A DNA stretch of 64,000 bases from Ardenticatenaceae bacterium (GCA_020634455.1 JACKBQ010000001.1:1302001-1366000), one strand, 5' to 3'; positions 16,012 through 26,905 are shown, counted from the stretch's first letter. Translations and numbers: made by a program. The notes: generated by a model from the sequence alone, not told the origin.

Positions 16012-19000
16012 ATGAACAACAAAACACATATCGCGGCTGAGCTTTTAAAATTTATTGCGGGCATAATGCTGCTCGGCATGTTGCTCACCACCACCCAAAC
16101 CGTTTTTGCTGTGGGCGAAACCTCCACCAAATTTGTGATGTTTGTCCCCCCAAACGGCGACCATCCTGACCGCGACCCGATGCTGGTGGTAACGGCCGTT
16201 CAAGACAACACCACCGTAGACATCGAAGACGACTCCGCCGACGGCGACAGCGACGACTCTGCCCTGGGGCTAACCCTACACGCCGGGCAATCCCACATCA
16301 TCTACATTCAAGATGGTGCCGTTAACGACGATTTAGGCGGCAAGCAAGACGGCGACTACTTCCGCATCACCAGCAACCGCCCCGTCATCGTCGCCAACCT
16401 CACCGCCAACTCAAACTGGGCACACGACTTCCTGCCCGCCGACAACAGACGCATGAGCGGCACCAGCTTTTACCTGTACCGGCCACCAGGGTTCAACAGC
16501 TCAAACACCCTGGATCAACTGCTCAACCTGTTCGCCTACAGCAACAACACAGACATCCAAATCATTGACATCACCCACACCGCCAAGACCAACGGCGGCA
16601 CAACCAGCGTCGTCAGCGATGCTGAAGGCACAGTCATCTTCAGCGCCACCCTGGACGCGGGGGAAGATTTACAAGAAGTGCATGGTCACACCGTTGACCT
16701 GCCAGCCGGGCACACCTTCCACATCATGAGCAACAAAGACATCACCGCCATGTTTGGCGCGCTTACCAAAGATCATTTGGGCAGCGAAGACGGTGGCTCT
16801 TACGTTCCCGGCAAAAATGGCACATCGGCCGACCGCACCTTTTATTTTGCCGTCCCTTACAAAGATTCCTCCGAGCGCGAAATGCGCCTGGTTTCGTATG
16901 AAAAAGCAGCCAATGTCACCATTCGTGGCTGGAACGTGGCCAGCGAACAGTGGGAGATTATCACCACGCTTACCCTGCCCAAATATGGCCATGCCGAACT
17001 CATTGGCGACCAGCTTGGCGAAGATTTTTACTTTTTTGAAGTGATTTCCGATCAAACGATTTCCGTTTTTGAGACTAGCTGGCTAGAAACTGGCGACTTT
17101 GGCACGTCAGACATCATGACCTTCATCTCTGCCAGCGACGGCCGAGGCGCAGGCAACCAGTTTTTGGCCTACATGGGGCCACCCGCCATTGAGCTAAACA
17201 CCAAGCTATCGCATCTTTATGTCTACTCTTATGAGGCAACCAACGGCATTGCTTACGATTCTGACAATTATGGTGAGTACATTGAGTTGTACAACAACAG
17301 CGGCGGCTGGCTGAATTTAGCTGGCTGGTCACTGGTCAATGCGGAGGGGTATCGCCTGACGATTCCCGCCGGGAAAGGCGTGGGCGCAGGCAAAACGTTT
17401 TTGCTGGAATATCACGAAGGGGCAACAGACGCCACGGCCGATTTTGTGTACGGCGACGACTTCCCAGGATTTAAACTGGGAAATGGCACTGACACCCTCA
17501 CCCTGGTTAATGCGGCAGGAACGGCCGTAGACAGTCTCGCCTACACCGATACAGGCTGGGCCAGCCACGGCGTCTACCACGCCCTGGAGCGTAAAAATCC
17601 TAACCAGCCTTTCATCGCCACCAACGCCAGGGACAGCGCCACCCATCACGAAGACACCGAAAACAACCTGGGCGACTACTACGGCACCCCAGATGTACAC
17701 AACGGCACCGCCGGAAACGGCCGTGGCACCCTGGTCATCAACGAAGTGATGACCGGACGCATCTACCACACATTCTCCATTCCGGCAGACAGCTTCCACG
17801 ACATCGCCCTCACCGTTGATGAATGGCTTGGCCTGCACAGCGGCGACGACCCCGGCAGCGGCAACCGTTTGGAAAACCCCTACCTGATTGTGGAAACAAA
17901 CCTACCCGTCAGCGTAATGAACGCCAACTGGAACGACAACTGGCTGGCCTATGGCACGGGCACCGTTCAGCCAGACCCGCTGGTAAACCACACCGCCAAC
18001 TACTACGAGCGTAAACCGGGCCAATCTATCATCTTTTCTACGTACGTTTCCAATGAGTTCAACACGCTTTACAGCCCCGTAACCACCATTCATTTACCCA
18101 TTGGCGTCAATTACACCCCTGGTAGCTACACTTCACCCGGCCAAATTGCCACCGTCACCCCAAACGAAACAAAAAACAGCGATGGTTCCTGGACACTTAC
18201 CTGGTCGCATGGGGTGCCGCTCACAACCGATGATGTCTATTTCTTCCAAATTGGCGGCACCATCAACAGCGGTCTGAGCAACAACACCCTGCTGCAATCC
18301 AGTGCGCTAACCCAGGGGCTAGATACCATGGGGATTGCCTACGCCAGCCAGGACAGCGCCGTAGTTAACGTGGGCCAGGACGAAGAATCCACCATCTTTA
18401 ACGAGGTCGTCATTAATGAGGTGCGCCCGGCCGTAAGCTGCGGCAGCGAAACCATCGAAATTCACAACCGCAGCACCAACGCCATCAACATTGGCGGCTG
18501 GGAGCTTTCGGATGAAGATGGCTTCATTTACCATTTTCCCAATCCCACCTTTATTCCCAACGACGGCTACCTGACGGTGAGCCTGAGCAGCGGCCGCAAC
18601 GACGGCATCAATTTTTACACGGGCGATGGGTTTGCCGGGGCTTTGGGCGACAACGAAGACCAGATGGCGCTTTACAACAGCAGTGTGCATAACAAAACCA
18701 CCCTGGTAGATTTTGTGCAGTGGGGCAGCGGTAACCTGCAAATTAAAACAGATGACGATTTGGCGGTTTTGGCAGGGCAGTGGCAAAACAATGTTTTTGT
18801 TACAGCCCCGGCTGCAGACCAATCTTTGGGTCGGGATCGCAACGCCAGTGATAGCAACAGCATCACCGATTGGGAAAACACGGGCGGCATTGATTCGGCG
18901 TCGCCCTCTTTTGGGGCAATCAATATCTCAATTCCGGGCAAGGATGTAACACCGCCGCCAATTATTACGGCCGTGGAGACAACGGCCGTTCCTGGCCAGG

Positions 19001-21378
19001 AAGGTACCGTGCGTCTGGATTGGGTCAACCCGGTGGTTGGCGACCTGTCAGGCGTGCGCATTGTGCGCTCCACCCAAACCACCCCCACCAGCATCAGCGA
19101 CGGCACCGTGGTGTACGATGGCAAAGCCGTCACCTTCACCGATACGGGGCTTACCCCCGGCCAGCCCGTGTTTTACACCCTGTTTGCCTACGACGAAGCG
19201 GGCAACCTTTCTTGCCCACACGCCAATCTACCCACCAAAGCCATCCCGCCACAAGATGTGTACATTGCCTACGAAGATTTGAAAGGCTGGCGGCTGGCCG
19301 ACTGGGACATGAATGATTTGATTGTTTACCAAAGTACGGCCGTTCAGCTCACAGATGATGGCGTCTCCCAAATTGACATCATCATGGAACCCGTCGCGCG
19401 CGGTGGCGTGTTTGACCACACCCTCTTTTTAAACGTAGATTTCAACGGCACAGCCAACATCATCCAGCGCACCTACAACAAAAATGGCTCATTGCGCAGC
19501 ACCCTCAACACCGTCGCCAGCAATGGCACGCAGCTCACCATCATCCAAAACACCCAAACAGAGCTGCCACCCAACGCTCTAGACGGCACCACCAACGCCT
19601 TTTCTGGCACAGGCCAGGTAAACGGCCCCCGCGTAGAAATCAGCATCACGCTCAACAACCCGGCCGCCAATCCACTGGAAACGCTGCAAACCCCACCCTT
19701 CGATCCGTGGATTTGGGTGATTGACACGCAGGTCAGCGTGCATCTGCTGGGGGTGGATGCCCTTAGCAATACCCAAAAAGTGGAAGGCGGCGTGCTGCAT
19801 GGCCGCGACTTGCCCTTTGCCGTGTTGTTTGAAGATGCGTGGCAATGGCCAGAAGAAGAAATACCCATCTGGAGCGCCTACCCGGAGTATGTAGATTTTA
19901 TTGTGAGCGATGGGCTGCAAGCCACTCACTGGATGGACAACCCGGAAGCGGGCCTGCTGTGGGAACCGTACGGCTTGCCAGGTCGCCCATTTAACGTAAG
20001 CAGCCAACTACCGAACCGGTTGGATGCCTGGTTGGCGGAGACGGCCGTTTCCTCCCCAGAACTCCCCGACACCCTTGTAACTACCCAAACCGGCTGGCCC
20101 AGAACCACCGGCGGCTACATCTTCTCCTCCCCGCTCATCACCGACCTGGACGGCGACACTCACAACGAACTCATCGTGGCCGCGAATAACTTTGAGCTGT
20201 ACGTCTACGAAGCCGACGGTACCGCCACCCCCGGCTGGCCCAAAAATTTGCTCTCCTACGTGCGCAGTTCACCCGCCGTGGGCGACATTGACGGCGATGG
20301 CGACATGGAACTGGTCATTGGCAGCGACAACGGCAAGCTGCACGCTTACCACCATAACGGAACGGCCGTAACCAACTTCCCCATCAGCCTCGGCGGCGGC
20401 GGCATCAAAGCCAGCCCCACCCTGGCCCAGCTAGATGGCGACGCCGGGCTGGAAATCATCGTCCACACCAGCGCCGGAGAAATTCACATTCTCAACGGCG
20501 ACGGCAGCAACTTTTCCAACAAATGGCCGCAATCCGTCGGCAGTTCCAAAGATTTGTTCGGCAGTGTCCTCATAGATTCTTCCCCAGCCGTGGGCGACAT
20601 GGACGCCGACAACGTGCCCGAAATCGTCGTCGGCAGCACCGATGGCACCATCCACGCCTGGCATCTGGACGGCACCCGCCTCTCTGCGCTCTGGCCGCAG
20701 CAAACGGGCGATGTGGTTTACGCCTCCCCCGTCATCGTAGACCTGAACGAAGATGGCTTTCGCGATGTCGTAGCTACCTCTGGCGATGGCAAAATTTATG
20801 CCTGGCGCGGCGAAGGCACCTTGCTGCCTGGCTTCCCCATCAATGCCAACAGCCCGTTCATCGCCTCCCCTGCCGTAGCCGATGTTGACAACGACGGCGA
20901 CCTGGAGCTGGTGGCCGCTACGCTGGATGGCGTGATTCTGGCTTACCACCACGACGGCACACCCATGTTCAACTGGCCCCGCCGCACCAACAGCACCACC
21001 TACACCTCCCCCATTATTGGCGATGTAGACGGGGATCGGGATCTGGAAATCATCATAGGGGGACATAACGGCCGTCTCTACGGCTGGCATCACGACGGTA
21101 TTCCTATTGCTAATTGGCCGCTGCAAGCCAATGATTGGATTGTGGGCACACCCGCCCTCGGCGATCTGGATAATGACGGTGATGTAGACATCGCCGTGGG
21201 CACCTACGACCGCAAGCTGCACGTCTGGGATGAAGCCGGAGTCTACGATCCAGAAACCATCAAGTGGCAAAACCTGGATGGCGACATCCACCATTCCGGC
21301 TTTGTAGAAACCAGTACGCCCATACAACCATTACCAGAAGTCATTTTTACCACCTATATTCCAATGATTACACGGTAA
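16012..21378 (+). CDS. Giant secreted lamin-tail / FG-GAP beta-propeller protein, copy 1
   Basis: The start was set at the ATG at 16012, where a signal peptide begins; an upstream frame overlaps the GT4 gene. The 1,788-residue product has an N-terminal beta domain (about 45-390, loosely like IgGFc-binding N-domains), a lamin-tail domain (about 398-520, YGEYIELYNNSGG), a second lamin-tail domain (about 798-905, ETIEIHNRSTNAINIGGWEL), a fibronectin-III-like domain (about 978-1076), an LruC-like domain (about 1081-1283, ADWDMNDLIVYQ) and a C-terminal beta-propeller (about 1360-1746) of FG-GAP units with DxDGDGDxE calcium-site motifs. It ends YIPMITR. It is probably an extracellular surface or matrix protein. 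A close paralogue follows. Confidence 0.75.
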   Translation: MNNKTHIAAELLKFIAGIMLLGMLLTTTQTVFAVGETSTKFVMFVPPNGDHPDRDPMLVVTAVQDNTTVDIEDDSADGDSDDSALGLTLHAGQSHIIYIQDGAVNDDLGGKQDGDYFRITSNRPVIVANLTANSNWAHDFLPADNRRMSGTSFYLYRPPGFNSSNTLDQLLNLFAYSNNTDIQIIDITHTAKTNGGTTSVVSDAEGTVIFSATLDAGEDLQEVHGHTVDLPAGHTFHIMSNKDITAMFGALTKDHLGSEDGGSYVPGKNGTSADRTFYFAVPYKDSSEREMRLVSYEKAANVTIRGWNVASEQWEIITTLTLPKYGHAELIGDQLGEDFYFFEVISDQTISVFETSWLETGDFGTSDIMTFISASDGRGAGNQFLAYMGPPAIELNTKLSHLYVYSYEATNGIAYDSDNYGEYIELYNNSGGWLNLAGWSLVNAEGYRLTIPAGKGVGAGKTFLLEYHEGATDATADFVYGDDFPGFKLGNGTDTLTLVNAAGTAVDSLAYTDTGWASHGVYHALERKNPNQPFIATNARDSATHHEDTENNLGDYYGTPDVHNGTAGNGRGTLVINEVMTGRIYHTFSIPADSFHDIALTVDEWLGLHSGDDPGSGNRLENPYLIVETNLPVSVMNANWNDNWLAYGTGTVQPDPLVNHTANYYERKPGQSIIFSTYVSNEFNTLYSPVTTIHLPIGVNYTPGSYTSPGQIATVTPNETKNSDGSWTLTWSHGVPLTTDDVYFFQIGGTINSGLSNNTLLQSSALTQGLDTMGIAYASQDSAVVNVGQDEESTIFNEVVINEVRPAVSCGSETIEIHNRSTNAINIGGWELSDEDGFIYHFPNPTFIPNDGYLTVSLSSGRNDGINFYTGDGFAGALGDNEDQMALYNSSVHNKTTLVDFVQWGSGNLQIKTDDDLAVLAGQWQNNVFVTAPAADQSLGRDRNASDSNSITDWENTGGIDSASPSFGAINISIPGKDVTPPPIITAVETTAVPGQEGTVRLDWVNPVVGDLSGVRIVRSTQTTPTSISDGTVVYDGKAVTFTDTGLTPGQPVFYTLFAYDEAGNLSCPHANLPTKAIPPQDVYIAYEDLKGWRLADWDMNDLIVYQSTAVQLTDDGVSQIDIIMEPVARGGVFDHTLFLNVDFNGTANIIQRTYNKNGSLRSTLNTVASNGTQLTIIQNTQTELPPNALDGTTNAFSGTGQVNGPRVEISITLNNPAANPLETLQTPPFDPWIWVIDTQVSVHLLGVDALSNTQKVEGGVLHGRDLPFAVLFEDAWQWPEEEIPIWSAYPEYVDFIVSDGLQATHWMDNPEAGLLWEPYGLPGRPFNVSSQLPNRLDAWLAETAVSSPELPDTLVTTQTGWPRTTGGYIFSSPLITDLDGDTHNELIVAANNFELYVYEADGTATPGWPKNLLSYVRSSPAVGDIDGDGDMELVIGSDNGKLHAYHHNGTAVTNFPISLGGGGIKASPTLAQLDGDAGLEIIVHTSAGEIHILNGDGSNFSNKWPQSVGSSKDLFGSVLIDSSPAVGDMDADNVPEIVVGSTDGTIHAWHLDGTRLSALWPQQTGDVVYASPVIVDLNEDGFRDVVATSGDGKIYAWRGEGTLLPGFPINANSPFIASPAVADVDNDGDLELVAATLDGVILAYHHDGTPMFNWPRRTNSTTYTSPIIGDVDGDRDLEIIIGGHNGRLYGWHHDGIPIANWPLQANDWIVGTPALGDLDNDGDVDIAVGTYDRKLHVWDEAGVYDPETIKWQNLDGDIHHSGFVETSTPIQPLPEVIFTTYIPMITR

Positions 21379-21386
21379 AAGAGGAA

Positions 21387-21419
21387 GCATGGGTCATTTT
21401 TTAACATAATGAACCATGC
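21387..21419 (+). other. Intercistronic hairpin
   Basis: GCATGGGTCATT (21387-21398) and AATGAACCATGC (21408-21419) pair at 11 of 12 positions around a nine-base loop. It lies between the two giant paralogous genes and lacks a following T-run, so it may be an mRNA processing or stability element rather than a terminator. Confidence 0.5.
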
Positions 21420-21445
21420 CGATCATTTACTTTGGGAGCTGCTTC

Positions 21446-24400
21446 ATGAAACAAATAGTCAAATCACCGTTTCTCAAACTCTTGCTGGCTGCGCTGCTGC
21501 TTACAGCGCTCCTACCTGCACAAAAAACACAGGCTGTAGGCGAAACCTCCACCAAGTTTGGCATGTTTGTGCCGCCCAACGGTAACAACACCGGGCGCGA
21601 CCCAATGCTGGTGGTAACGGCCGTTCAAGACAACACCAGCGTAGACATCGTAGACGACAACGCCGACGGCGACAACGATGACTCCGCCCTAGGGCTTACC
21701 CTCAACACCGGGCAATCACACATCATCTTTATTCAGGATGGCGCAGTAAATGACGACCTGGGCGGCAAGCAGGACGGCGACTACTTCCAAATCACCAGCA
21801 GCAAGCCGGTCATCGTGGCCAACCTTACCGCCAACACCGACTGGCAGCACGACTTTTTACCCGCCGATAATCGGCGCATGAGCGGCACCAGCTTTTACCT
21901 GTACCGGCCGATTGGGTTTACAAATACAAACGGCCGTAACCAACTCCTCAACCTCTTCGCCTACAGTAACAACACCGACATCCAAATCATAGACATCACC
22001 GACGTAGCCAAAACCAACGGCGGCACCACCAGCGTCGTCAGCGATGCCGACGGCACCGTCATCTTCAGCGCCACGCTGGACGCCGGGGAAGATTTGCAAG
22101 AAGTGAACGGCTACAACGTAGCCCTGCCTGCTGGACGCACCTTCCACATCATCAGCAACAAAGACATCACCGCTATGTTTGGCTCACTCAGCAAAGGGCA
22201 AACCGGCAGCCGCGACGGCGGCGCCTACGTCCCCGGCAAAAACGGCACCTCTGCCGACCGCACCTTCTATTTTGCCATTCCTTACCGCTACGCGAATGAA
22301 CGTGAAATGCGCCTCGTTTCCTACGCCAAAGCGGCCAACGTCACCATTCGCGGCTGGAACACCAACACCGACCAATGGAACACCATCACCACGGTCACCC
22401 TGCCCAAATACGGCCATGAAGAACTCATCGGTAACGAACTTGGCACCTCCTTCAATTACTACCTTTTTGAAGTCACCGCCGACGAAACCATCTCCATCTT
22501 TGAAACCAACTGGCTGGAAACAGGCAGCTTTGGCACGTCTGACATCATGACCTTCATCTCTGCCAGCGATGGCCAGGGGGCGGGCAAAGAATTTTTAGCC
22601 TACATGGGGCCACCCGCGCTGGAGCTAGGCGTGCAGCTTTCCCATCTTTATGTCTACTCATACCAGGCCACCAGCGGCATCGCCTACGACGCCGACAGCT
22701 ACGGCGAGTACATTGAGCTGTATAACAACAGCGGCCAAACGCTCAATCTGGCAGGCTGGTCATTGGCCAACGAGGACGGCTGGCGGGTCACTATTCCGGC
22801 AGGCAAAAGCGTCGCCGCCGGGCAAACCTTCTTGCTGGAGTTCCACCAGGAAGCCACCAACGCCACGGCCGATTTTGTCTACGGCACCCTCTTCCCCAAA
22901 TTTAAGCTGGGCAATGGCTCAGATACGATCACTTTGTACAATGCGGCGGGAACGGCCGTTGACACCCTCACCTACACCGACACCGGCTGGGGCAACCACG
23001 GCGTCTACACTGCCCTGGAACGCAAAAATCCCAACCTGGCCTTTACCGCAACCAACGCCCAAAACAGCGCTACCTTCGTGGCCAACAACAGTACCAATCT
23101 GGGTAGCTACTACGGGACGCCAGATGTACACAACGGCGTCGCCGGGAACGGCAGCGGCACCCTCGTCATCAACGAACTGATGACCGGGCGCATCTACCAA
23201 TCCTTCAGCATAGACGCAGACAGCTACCACGACATTGCCCTCACCGTAGACGAATGGCTGGGACTGCACAGCGGCGACAATCCGGCCACCGGCGACATGC
23301 TGGAAAATCCCTACCTCATCGTGGAAACCGACCAGCCCGTGAGCGTGATGAACGCCAACTGGAACGACAACTGGCTGGCTTACGGCACCGGCACCCTCCA
23401 GCCCGATCCGCTCATCAACCACACCGCCAACTACTACGAGCGCATCGCCGGGGAGCCAATCGTCTTCTCCACCTATGTCTCCAACGAGTTCAACACGCTC
23501 TACAACCCGATCACCACCATCCAACTGCCCGTTGGCGTGGATTACACGCCTGGCAGCTACACCTCCCCCAGCCAGATCAGCGGCGTCACGCCCACGGAAG
23601 TGCAGAATGGCGACGGCTCCTGGACGCTCACCTGGACCCACGACAAGCCGCTGCCCGGCGCTGACGTTTACTTTTTCCAGGTGGCGGGCACGATTAGCAG
23701 CAGCCTTAGCGCGGGCACGCTGCTGCAATCCACCGCCCACACCAGCGGCCAAGACACCGTCGGCAGCGCCTATGCCAGCCAGGACAGCGCCGTCGTCAAC
23801 GTGGGCACCATTGACGAATCCACCGTCATCAACGACATCATCATCAACGAGGTGATGACCGACGCCACCTGCGGCGCAGAAACAATCGAAATTCACAACC
23901 GGAGCACCAGCGCCATCAACATCGGCGGCTGGGAGCTGGCGGATGAAGATGGCTTCATCTTCCGCTTCCCTAACCTCACCTTCATCCCCAACGACGGCTA
24001 CCTGCTCGTCAGCCTGAGCAGCGGCGTCAACGACGAGCTGCATTTTTACACGGGTGATGCCTACGCCGGAGCGCTAGGCGACAGCGAAGACCAGATGGCT
24101 CTCTACAGTAGCAGCACGCACGACGTGACCACGCTGGTAGACTTTGTGCAGTGGGCGACTGGTAGTTTGCAAGACGGCGCAGACGACGATCTGGCAGTGG
24201 CCGCCGGGCTGTGGCAGGATGGCACCTTCGTGACCGCCACCGCCAAAGACCAGACGATTGGCCGCGACCGCAGCGCCACGGACAGCAACGGCCGTCTTGA
24301 TTGGGACAACACGGGCGGTGCGGATTCGGCCGTACCCACCCTGGGCGCGATCAATGTCTCTATTCCCGGCGAGGATGTGACCCCACCGCCGCAAATTACC

Positions 24401-26803
24401 GTGATGTCCGCAACGGCCGTTCCCGGCCAGGAGGGTTCTGTTCGCATAGATTGGACCAATCCCGCCGTGGGTGACCTGGCTGGCGTGCGCATCTTGCGCG
24501 CCAACAATGGGCTGCCCGACTCCTTAGGCGACGGCGAACTGGTCTACGACGGCATCGCCGGGACATACACCGACACCGGCCTCACCCCCGGCGACCCCGT
24601 CTTCTACACCCTGTTCGCCTACGACGACGCGGGCAACGTCTCCTGCCCCCACGCCGACGCGCCCACCAAAGCAGTGCCGCCACAAGATGTGTACATCGCT
24701 TTTGAAGACCTCAAGGGGTGGAGCTGGGTGGATTGGGACATGAACGATTTGATTGTGTATCAAAGTACGGCCGTTCAAGTTAACGAAATCGGCGTTACCC
24801 AGATTGATGTGGTGATGAAACCGGTCGCACGCGGCGGTTTATTCGACCACACGCTGCATCTCGCGGTAGATTTTCACGGTACCGCCAGCGTCACCAAGCG
24901 TACGTACAACAGCAGCGGCGTACTGCAAAGCACCACCACCAGTTACACCAGCGACGGCACCGATGTGACCGTGATTGACAGCACATTGGCCGCCCTGCCG
25001 CCCAATGCGCAAGACGGCACCACCAACGCCGTTTCCGGCTCTGGCCAGACCGACGGGCCACGCATTGAAATCTCCATCGCTCTCAGCGACCCGGCAGCCA
25101 ATCCGCTGGAAACGCTGCAAGCCCTGCCGTTCGACCCGTGGATTCGCGTGGCTAACACGGGCGTGCATGTACATCTGGTTGGCGCGGGTGAAGTGGGCAA
25201 CACGCAAACCGTCTCTGGCGGCCTGCTGCATGGCCGCGACCTACCCTTTGGCATTGTTCTGGAGGATGCCTGGGAGTGGCCCGAAGAAGATATTCCGATT
25301 TGGGAAGCGTACCCGGATTATGTTAACTACATCATCAGCGGCGGCACCACCAACACCGATTGGATGAGCAGCCCGCAAACCGCCTTAATTTGGGAGGCCA
25401 ACGGCACCCCTGGGCGACCCTGGTATGCCACGACCAGCAACAGCTTTTTGAGCAAATTTGCCGCGCCTATGGTGGGAACGGCCGTCTTCGACAGCCCCGT
25501 CGCCTCCCAAACCGGCTGGCCAAAAACCACCGGCGGCTACATCTTCTCCTCTCCTGTCATTGTGGATTTGGACGGGGATAACCAAAACGAACTCATCGTC
25601 GCGGCCAATAACTTTGAGCTGTACGTTTTTGAAGCGGACGGCAGCGCCACGCCTGGCTGGTCCAAAAATCTGCTCTCTTACGTGCGCAGTTCCCCCGCCG
25701 TGGGCGACATTGACGGCGACGGCGACCTGGAGCTGGTCATCGGCACGGACAACGGCAAGCTCCACGCCTACCATCATGATGGAACGGCCGTTACCAACTT
25801 CCCCCTCAGCCTCAACAGCGGCGCAATTAAAGCCAGCCCCACCCTGGCTCAGTTAGATGGCGACGCTGCGCTGGAGATCATCGTGCACACCGCCAACGGC
25901 AAGGTAGATATCCGCAACGGCAATGGCAGTGCCTTCTCGGCGAACTGGCCGCAAACTGTAGGCACCGCCGCCGACTCATTTGGCAACCTCATCGTGGCCG
26001 CTTCACCCGCCGTGGGCGACATGGATGGCGACAATCAGCCAGAAATTGTAGTTGCCAGCACGGATGGCAACGTGTACGCCTGGCATTTGGACGGAACGGT
26101 CGTTTCCGTACTCTGGCCGCGACAAACCGACGACTGGATTTACGCCACGCCCATCATCGTGGACCTGAACGAGGACGGCTACCGGGACGTGGTGGCGCTC
26201 TCCGGCGATGGCAAAATCTATGCCTGGCGCGGCGAAGGCACACCGCTGCCCGGCTTCCCCATTGATGCCCGCAGCCCGTTTGTGGCCTCTCCCGCCATCG
26301 CCGATGTAGATGGCGACGGCGACCTGGAGCTATTTGCCGTGACGTTGGATGGCAAAGTGCTGGGCTACCACCACGACGGTACGCCGATGTTCAACTGGCC
26401 ACGCCAGACCGGGGCCACCACCTACGCCTCACCCATCATCGGCGATGTGGATGGGGACGGGGATGTAGAAATTATCGTGGGAAGTCATAACGGCCGTATC
26501 AACGGCTGGCACCACGACGGCATTCCCATTGTGGATTGGCCATTGCAAACGGCCGACTGGATTGTGGGCACGCCCACGCTGGGCGACCTAGACAAGGATG
26601 GCGACATCGAAATCGCCGTGGGCGCTTACGACCGCAAGGTGTACGTCTGGGATGAAGCGGGCAGCTACAACCCGGCCAACATCCCCTGGGGCGGCTTTGC
26701 CGGGGACAGCAACCACGCCAGCCTGGTGCAAACCGACACGCCCATTCAGGCGCTGCCGGACGTGGTGTTCACTATCTACCTGCCAATGACGGTAAAACCA
26801 TAA
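21446..26803 (+). CDS. Giant secreted lamin-tail / FG-GAP beta-propeller protein, copy 2
   Basis: The ATG at 21446 has GGGAG nine bases upstream and begins a clear signal peptide (hydrophobic LLLAALLLTALLPA, cleavage near AQA-like QKTQA). The 1,785-residue product is colinear with copy 1: the two lamin-tail domains, fibronectin-like domain, LruC-like domain and seven or so FG-GAP blades occur at the same places with very few length changes. It ends in IYLPMTVKP, matching the tag of copy 1 in position. The pair arose by tandem duplication; coding differences are spread evenly, so the duplication is not recent. Confidence 0.75.
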   Translation: MKQIVKSPFLKLLLAALLLTALLPAQKTQAVGETSTKFGMFVPPNGNNTGRDPMLVVTAVQDNTSVDIVDDNADGDNDDSALGLTLNTGQSHIIFIQDGAVNDDLGGKQDGDYFQITSSKPVIVANLTANTDWQHDFLPADNRRMSGTSFYLYRPIGFTNTNGRNQLLNLFAYSNNTDIQIIDITDVAKTNGGTTSVVSDADGTVIFSATLDAGEDLQEVNGYNVALPAGRTFHIISNKDITAMFGSLSKGQTGSRDGGAYVPGKNGTSADRTFYFAIPYRYANEREMRLVSYAKAANVTIRGWNTNTDQWNTITTVTLPKYGHEELIGNELGTSFNYYLFEVTADETISIFETNWLETGSFGTSDIMTFISASDGQGAGKEFLAYMGPPALELGVQLSHLYVYSYQATSGIAYDADSYGEYIELYNNSGQTLNLAGWSLANEDGWRVTIPAGKSVAAGQTFLLEFHQEATNATADFVYGTLFPKFKLGNGSDTITLYNAAGTAVDTLTYTDTGWGNHGVYTALERKNPNLAFTATNAQNSATFVANNSTNLGSYYGTPDVHNGVAGNGSGTLVINELMTGRIYQSFSIDADSYHDIALTVDEWLGLHSGDNPATGDMLENPYLIVETDQPVSVMNANWNDNWLAYGTGTLQPDPLINHTANYYERIAGEPIVFSTYVSNEFNTLYNPITTIQLPVGVDYTPGSYTSPSQISGVTPTEVQNGDGSWTLTWTHDKPLPGADVYFFQVAGTISSSLSAGTLLQSTAHTSGQDTVGSAYASQDSAVVNVGTIDESTVINDIIINEVMTDATCGAETIEIHNRSTSAINIGGWELADEDGFIFRFPNLTFIPNDGYLLVSLSSGVNDELHFYTGDAYAGALGDSEDQMALYSSSTHDVTTLVDFVQWATGSLQDGADDDLAVAAGLWQDGTFVTATAKDQTIGRDRSATDSNGRLDWDNTGGADSAVPTLGAINVSIPGEDVTPPPQITVMSATAVPGQEGSVRIDWTNPAVGDLAGVRILRANNGLPDSLGDGELVYDGIAGTYTDTGLTPGDPVFYTLFAYDDAGNVSCPHADAPTKAVPPQDVYIAFEDLKGWSWVDWDMNDLIVYQSTAVQVNEIGVTQIDVVMKPVARGGLFDHTLHLAVDFHGTASVTKRTYNSSGVLQSTTTSYTSDGTDVTVIDSTLAALPPNAQDGTTNAVSGSGQTDGPRIEISIALSDPAANPLETLQALPFDPWIRVANTGVHVHLVGAGEVGNTQTVSGGLLHGRDLPFGIVLEDAWEWPEEDIPIWEAYPDYVNYIISGGTTNTDWMSSPQTALIWEANGTPGRPWYATTSNSFLSKFAAPMVGTAVFDSPVASQTGWPKTTGGYIFSSPVIVDLDGDNQNELIVAANNFELYVFEADGSATPGWSKNLLSYVRSSPAVGDIDGDGDLELVIGTDNGKLHAYHHDGTAVTNFPLSLNSGAIKASPTLAQLDGDAALEIIVHTANGKVDIRNGNGSAFSANWPQTVGTAADSFGNLIVAASPAVGDMDGDNQPEIVVASTDGNVYAWHLDGTVVSVLWPRQTDDWIYATPIIVDLNEDGYRDVVALSGDGKIYAWRGEGTPLPGFPIDARSPFVASPAIADVDGDGDLELFAVTLDGKVLGYHHDGTPMFNWPRQTGATTYASPIIGDVDGDGDVEIIVGSHNGRINGWHHDGIPIVDWPLQTADWIVGTPTLGDLDKDGDIEIAVGAYDRKVYVWDEAGSYNPANIPWGGFAGDSNHASLVQTDTPIQALPDVVFTIYLPMTVKP

Positions 26804-26808
26804 AATCT

Positions 26809-26905
26809 GGTAGGGGCGGGATGGCGCGGAAATACCTCGGTTTAAGCAACTGATCTATTCTCCGCGCCGTCTCGTCCGCTCAGGCAAAATTAGGCCGCCC
26901 CTACC
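26809..26905. terminator. Nested inverted repeat between convergent genes
   Basis: GGTAGGGGCGG (26809-26819) pairs with CCGCCCCTACC (26895-26905), and inside it GGCGCGGA (26823-26830) pairs with TCCGCGCC (26861-26868). The outer right arm includes the stop codon of the minus-strand ABC gene. As it lies between two converging genes it could end transcription from both sides, or be a mobile palindromic element. Confidence 0.55.

Noticed and set aside
20431..21327. A 298-codon minus-strand frame opposite the FG-GAP propeller
   Set aside because: Its regularity comes from the repeated blades on the other strand; it has no domain features and no start signal.
22919..24043. A 374-codon minus-strand frame opposite the second giant gene
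   Set aside because: It is a shadow of a gene whose protein is colinear with its paralogue; the same frame is not preserved opposite the paralogue.
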